Source: Chitinophagales bacterium (lineage in GTDB: Bacteria > Bacteroidota > Bacteroidia > Chitinophagales > Chitinophagaceae). From it: 64,000 nucleotides of DNA. The DNA lies in NCBI GenBank assembly GCA_020636505.1, contig JACJXR010000003.1, forward strand, positions 124,001-188,000, in the 5' to 3' direction. The translations under genes and the position numbers were made by a program. Of the stretch, positions 61,232 through 64,000 are shown one piece after another. The notes under the pieces are model-generated. The model did not search any database. It worked only from the letters and a program-made list of their open reading frames with translations, and was not told the origin of the DNA. The stretch's first letter is position 1. Each line of letters starts with the position of its first letter.

Positions 61232-61975
61232 ATGTTTACAGCTAGGAATATGCAAAGATTATTGGCAACAGTGGTACTTGGGTTGATGACGACAACAATG
61301 TACGCTCAGCGAGGTGCTACGGAAATAGGTATAGGTGCAGGTGTCAATATGAACGGTAACCCCGGTGCCAACATGGCTTATACGGGCAATAAGGGTACTG
61401 TAAATTACTCCGTATTGCTCAACGGGCTTTACAACGTGCATCCGAATGTAATGGTGGGAATAGAGATAAGAATGTTGGAATTGTCCAGAAAATCGGACTC
61501 TGTATATAACACCTACCTCAAAACACAAATAGGTGGTGATGGAAGAAAATTCGTCTACGCCAAACGATTGATAGAAGCCTGTGTTGTAGGTAATGCAAAA
61601 GCTGCATTGTACAGAGGCTATGTATATGGAGGTGTGGCTGTAGGCTATGCTATTATCAATCACGACTCAAGGACATTGAGTGCCGTAAAAGAATCGTACA
61701 GAGGCCCCGATGGGGGTAAGGGTATGGCATATGGTGTGCAGGTAGGTGGTACATACGGTGTCAACTCCTTTATGGGTATCAATGCAGAGCTGGCGCTAAG
61801 AAGGTTTAATCTGAACTACGACGCAGGTGCTCCTGAGGTTCGTCCATATACAAACTTGCATTACGGTATCACCTCTTACTCATTCACGGTAGGTGTCAAG
61901 TTCAGAATACTGCCTGCCTATCAGGCGCAGAACGATATACCCTCACTTAGAGGCAAGGGTAGAAGTAGGCACTAA
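61232..61975 (+). CDS. outer-membrane beta-barrel protein
   Basis: 247 aa from ATG 61232 (MFTARNMQRLL), or 241 aa from ATG 61250; a longer frame from 61142 crosses the terminator and is rejected. A signal peptide ends near MYAQ. The mature part has repeated glycine/aromatic beta-strand pattern and ends in a C-terminal strand. Unknown cargo. It overlaps lgt convergently by 4 bp. Confidence 0.78.
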   Translation: MFTARNMQRLLATVVLGLMTTTMYAQRGATEIGIGAGVNMNGNPGANMAYTGNKGTVNYSVLLNGLYNVHPNVMVGIEIRMLELSRKSDSVYNTYLKTQIGGDGRKFVYAKRLIEACVVGNAKAALYRGYVYGGVAVGYAIINHDSRTLSAVKESYRGPDGGKGMAYGVQVGGTYGVNSFMGINAELALRRFNLNYDAGAPEVRPYTNLHYGITSYSFTVGVKFRILPAYQAQNDIPSLRGKGRSRH

Positions 61976-63246
61976 TTCACCTGCTGCTTGAACCGCTTAC
62001 TTACTACGAACCATAGTATCAATCCCGTCAACACCAATACCGTTGATATTATCTCGGCTTGTGTTGGGTGAATAAACCCAAGGTCGTACTTGAAGTTTAC
62101 ACGTATCTTCTCTATAAAGAAACGCTCAAGCCCGTTGAAGATGAGGTATATGCCGAACAGTTGCAGGGGATACTTCAGCTTGGTGCGTAGCTTCCATAGT
62201 ATGCCAAACAGTATCATACAGGCCGCAAATTCGTACAGCGGAGTAGGGAATACACTTACAGGTAGCACCGCACAGTAGTTTTCTGTACATCCTGATATAG
62301 GTATGCCATCGTGGTTTACATTGTGCGCGTAGTTCATACCATATATCCAGTCGGGCAACCAATCGGGAGCAGGAGCATATACATGTGGTATGTTTAAGAT
62401 GTCTTTGTAGTATGCAGAAACATTGTTCGCCACTTGCTGAAACTCGTTTGCCGCTGCAGCTCTCAGAGAGCCGTCAGGGTTGGTGATATATGCACTGTTG
62501 AATATACCCCAGTCGCCATCGCCTGCAAAGTGGCAACCCAAACGTCCAAGACCATAAGCCAAAATCAAACCCGGAGCAACGGCGTCACATAGATGCATGA
62601 AAGGTATCTTATGTTTTCTCGCGTATATGTACAAGGATATGGTGGCTACAATAAGCCCGCCGTAGAAAGTAAGTCCTGATGAAGAGAAGAGATTCTCAAT
62701 TGGGTCTGCAAGGAACTGGTCCCAGGTCTCCAATGCGTTGAATATCTTGGCTCCCGCCATACCCGAAACAGCAGCTATCAGCAGTATTTCCATTACCCTT
62801 TGGTGTGGGTGCGTGGCTATCTTTTTGGTTGTAGGTTCAGGTAGCTGCTGCTTTTTCTTTTCAGCATATTTCATGTAGCCAAACAATATGGCGCCGATAA
62901 GACCTATTACAAAGTTACCTTGCAACGAGAATATATATCCGAGTGGGTCGGGAGATACTTGCTGCACATTGCCGAACATACCCCCGAGCTTGTAGCCCAA
63001 CAAGAAGCCTGATAAGATAGACCAAAGCAATTCGTTCATGGTGGCAGGATGCCCCACTTCCATAGTGCTGAATGTTGGTTGTAAAAGGCCTTGTTCTTCT
63101 TTGCGTTTCAACTCGCGCGTCAACGTCCAAGCTGCGGCAAGGAATGCCAAAGCCACCAAAAAGCCGAATGTCTTGAATATGCTTAACCATTCGGGCATGT
63201 CAGTGCCGAACAGGTTCTCTAAAAAATACTCGAAATCAGGATACAT
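61972..63246 (-). CDS. lgt: prolipoprotein diacylglyceryl transferase
   Basis: 424 aa, longer than the usual about 270-290 because of an N-terminal extension with an extra helix and a lengthened periplasmic loop, as seen in Bacteroidota. The Lgt signature 'YGLGRLGCHFAGDGDWG' contains the essential Arg and the conserved H-x-G pattern. It attaches diacylglycerol to the Cys of lipoproteins, of which several are encoded in this window. Confidence 0.94.
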   Translation of the reverse strand: MYPDFEYFLENLFGTDMPEWLSIFKTFGFLVALAFLAAAWTLTRELKRKEEQGLLQPTFSTMEVGHPATMNELLWSILSGFLLGYKLGGMFGNVQQVSPDPLGYIFSLQGNFVIGLIGAILFGYMKYAEKKKQQLPEPTTKKIATHPHQRVMEILLIAAVSGMAGAKIFNALETWDQFLADPIENLFSSSGLTFYGGLIVATISLYIYARKHKIPFMHLCDAVAPGLILAYGLGRLGCHFAGDGDWGIFNSAYITNPDGSLRAAAANEFQQVANNVSAYYKDILNIPHVYAPAPDWLPDWIYGMNYAHNVNHDGIPISGCTENYCAVLPVSVFPTPLYEFAACMILFGILWKLRTKLKYPLQLFGIYLIFNGLERFFIEKIRVNFKYDLGFIHPTQAEIISTVLVLTGLILWFVVSKRFKQQVN

Positions 63247-63327
63247 AAATCGGATGTAAATCTAATAAAGTTGCGCTTGTGAATGATATATGGGAGCAAC
63301 TGTTTAAGAATAGGTTAACGCTATGGC

Positions 63328-64000
63328 TTATATCTCGGCTATTATCCCCAAAGAATGTTTTATCATATTGTCCACCGCGAGTGGTATGTTCTTGGAGATT
63401 GTATTGTCTGCCCTGTTGGCAACGACGGTGCTTATGGACATACATTTGTGCCCCATTATCTTACCCAGTCCATATATGGCTGCGGTTTCCATCTCCATGT
63501 TCAATGCCTTCATATTCCTGCTGGAGAAGGTGGATACTGCATCCAGTAGGTTGGGGTAGGCGTTTTGCAAACGTGTGGTCCTGCCTTGTGCTGCATAAAA
63601 ACCCGGTGCGGTAATGGTAATGCCGTTGGTATATCCTTGAGCAAAATACTTTCGCAATGCAATGGACCCTTCGGCTGCATATGGCTGTACTGCACCTGTA
63701 ATGCGGGTATGCTGCATGAAGTCGTTAAGTATATAACGTTCTTCTTCGTTTTGCTCAAAGCGATAAAAGTGGAGCATATTGTCCAAACCTATGGCGCAGG
63801 ACGATGTGATGAGGCTATCAACAGGAAGGTCTTTTTGTAAGGAGCCGCAAGTGCCCATTCTTATGATTGACAGACTGCGTGTTTGAGAGTGGGGTTGCCT
63901 TGTGACAAAGTCTATATTGGCTAGTGCATCCAATTCGTTCAACACAATATCGATGTTGTCAGGTCCGATGCCGGTACTCACCACCATTAAGGGTTTGTTG
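63328..64000 (-). CDS. nucleoside phosphorylase (5' end off window)
   Basis: The frame is open to the right edge, so the true start lies outside. The visible 219-224 codons show 'MVVSTGIGPDNIDI', 'RMGTCGSLQKDLPVDSLI', 'AAQGRTTRLQNAYP' and 'ALNMEMETAAIYGLG' with the nucleoside-binding Glu/Met/Glu pattern of the PNP/UDP family. It releases the base from nucleosides. Whether uridine or purine specific cannot be decided from the fragment. Confidence 0.85.
   Translation of the reverse strand, partial: NKPLMVVSTGIGPDNIDIVLNELDALANIDFVTRQPHSQTRSLSIIRMGTCGSLQKDLPVDSLITSSCAIGLDNMLHFYRFEQNEEERYILNDFMQHTRITGAVQPYAAEGSIALRKYFAQGYTNGITITAPGFYAAQGRTTRLQNAYPNLLDAVSTFSSRNMKALNMEMETAAIYGLGKIMGHKCMSISTVVANRADNTISKNIPLAVDNMIKHSLGIIAEI

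Noticed and set aside
1..64000. CRISPR arrays, rRNA, plasmid replication genes, retron or toxin-antitoxin pairs
   Set aside because: No regularly spaced repeats, rRNA sequence, reverse transcriptase or recognisable toxin gene was seen.

Overview
The window reads as a chromosome segment of a Bacteroidota bacterium, most likely of the Chitinophagales/Chitinophagaceae type. The support is type IX secretion (T9SS) C-terminal sorting domains, Bacteroidota-specific families (DUF4294, DUF4295, DUF6427, GlmU-like protein, CzcA-TolC fusion, BshB1), almost no Shine-Dalgarno sequences, and several promoters of the form TTTG-N19-TAnnTTTG. Nothing was searched against a database; all calls come from reading the sequence.

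Left part (1 to about 24,000) is accessory DNA. It holds, in order: a TetR-controlled operon with an outer-membrane lipoprotein-sorting-like protein and an ABC permease cut by the window edge; a dinB + short dnaE pair (translesion synthesis); a membrane/GNAT-like gene cut off by a decayed IS21 copy (7273-9466); a TPR protein and a SpoIIAA-like protein; a Zn/Cd/Co efflux cluster (His-rich small protein, CzcA-TolC fusion, CzcB adaptor, P1B-type ATPase); a second, intact IS21 element (19086-21691); and a three-gene unit ending in a large serine recombinase. The recombinase frame runs into a tRNA-Arg gene (23921-23990), which marks that tRNA as the probable integration site of the island. The other end of the island was not found and probably lies left of the window.

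Right part (24,000 to 64,000) is ordinary core chromosome: tRNA-Arg and tRNA-Glu, tpiA, a GlmU-like gene, rpmE, a thioredoxin-like protein, outer-membrane barrels, an MCE protein, a MscS channel, dnaX, phoD, the pyruvate dehydrogenase E2 gene, two tandem T9SS proteins, rpmB-rpmG-DUF4295, bshB1, purQ, a DsbD-like protein, dps, sucC, a Crp/Fnr regulator with an SDR operon, an hpf-like gene, a sigma/anti-sigma pair, a cytochrome P460-like lipoprotein, lgt and a nucleoside phosphorylase cut by the right edge.

The least explained stretch is 51,700-53,260. There, a small lipoprotein gene sits between perfect nested inverted repeats (28 bp and 25 bp), each copy itself hairpin-forming, and the first 77 bp of the adjacent Crp/Fnr gene region are duplicated around a second small membrane-protein gene.
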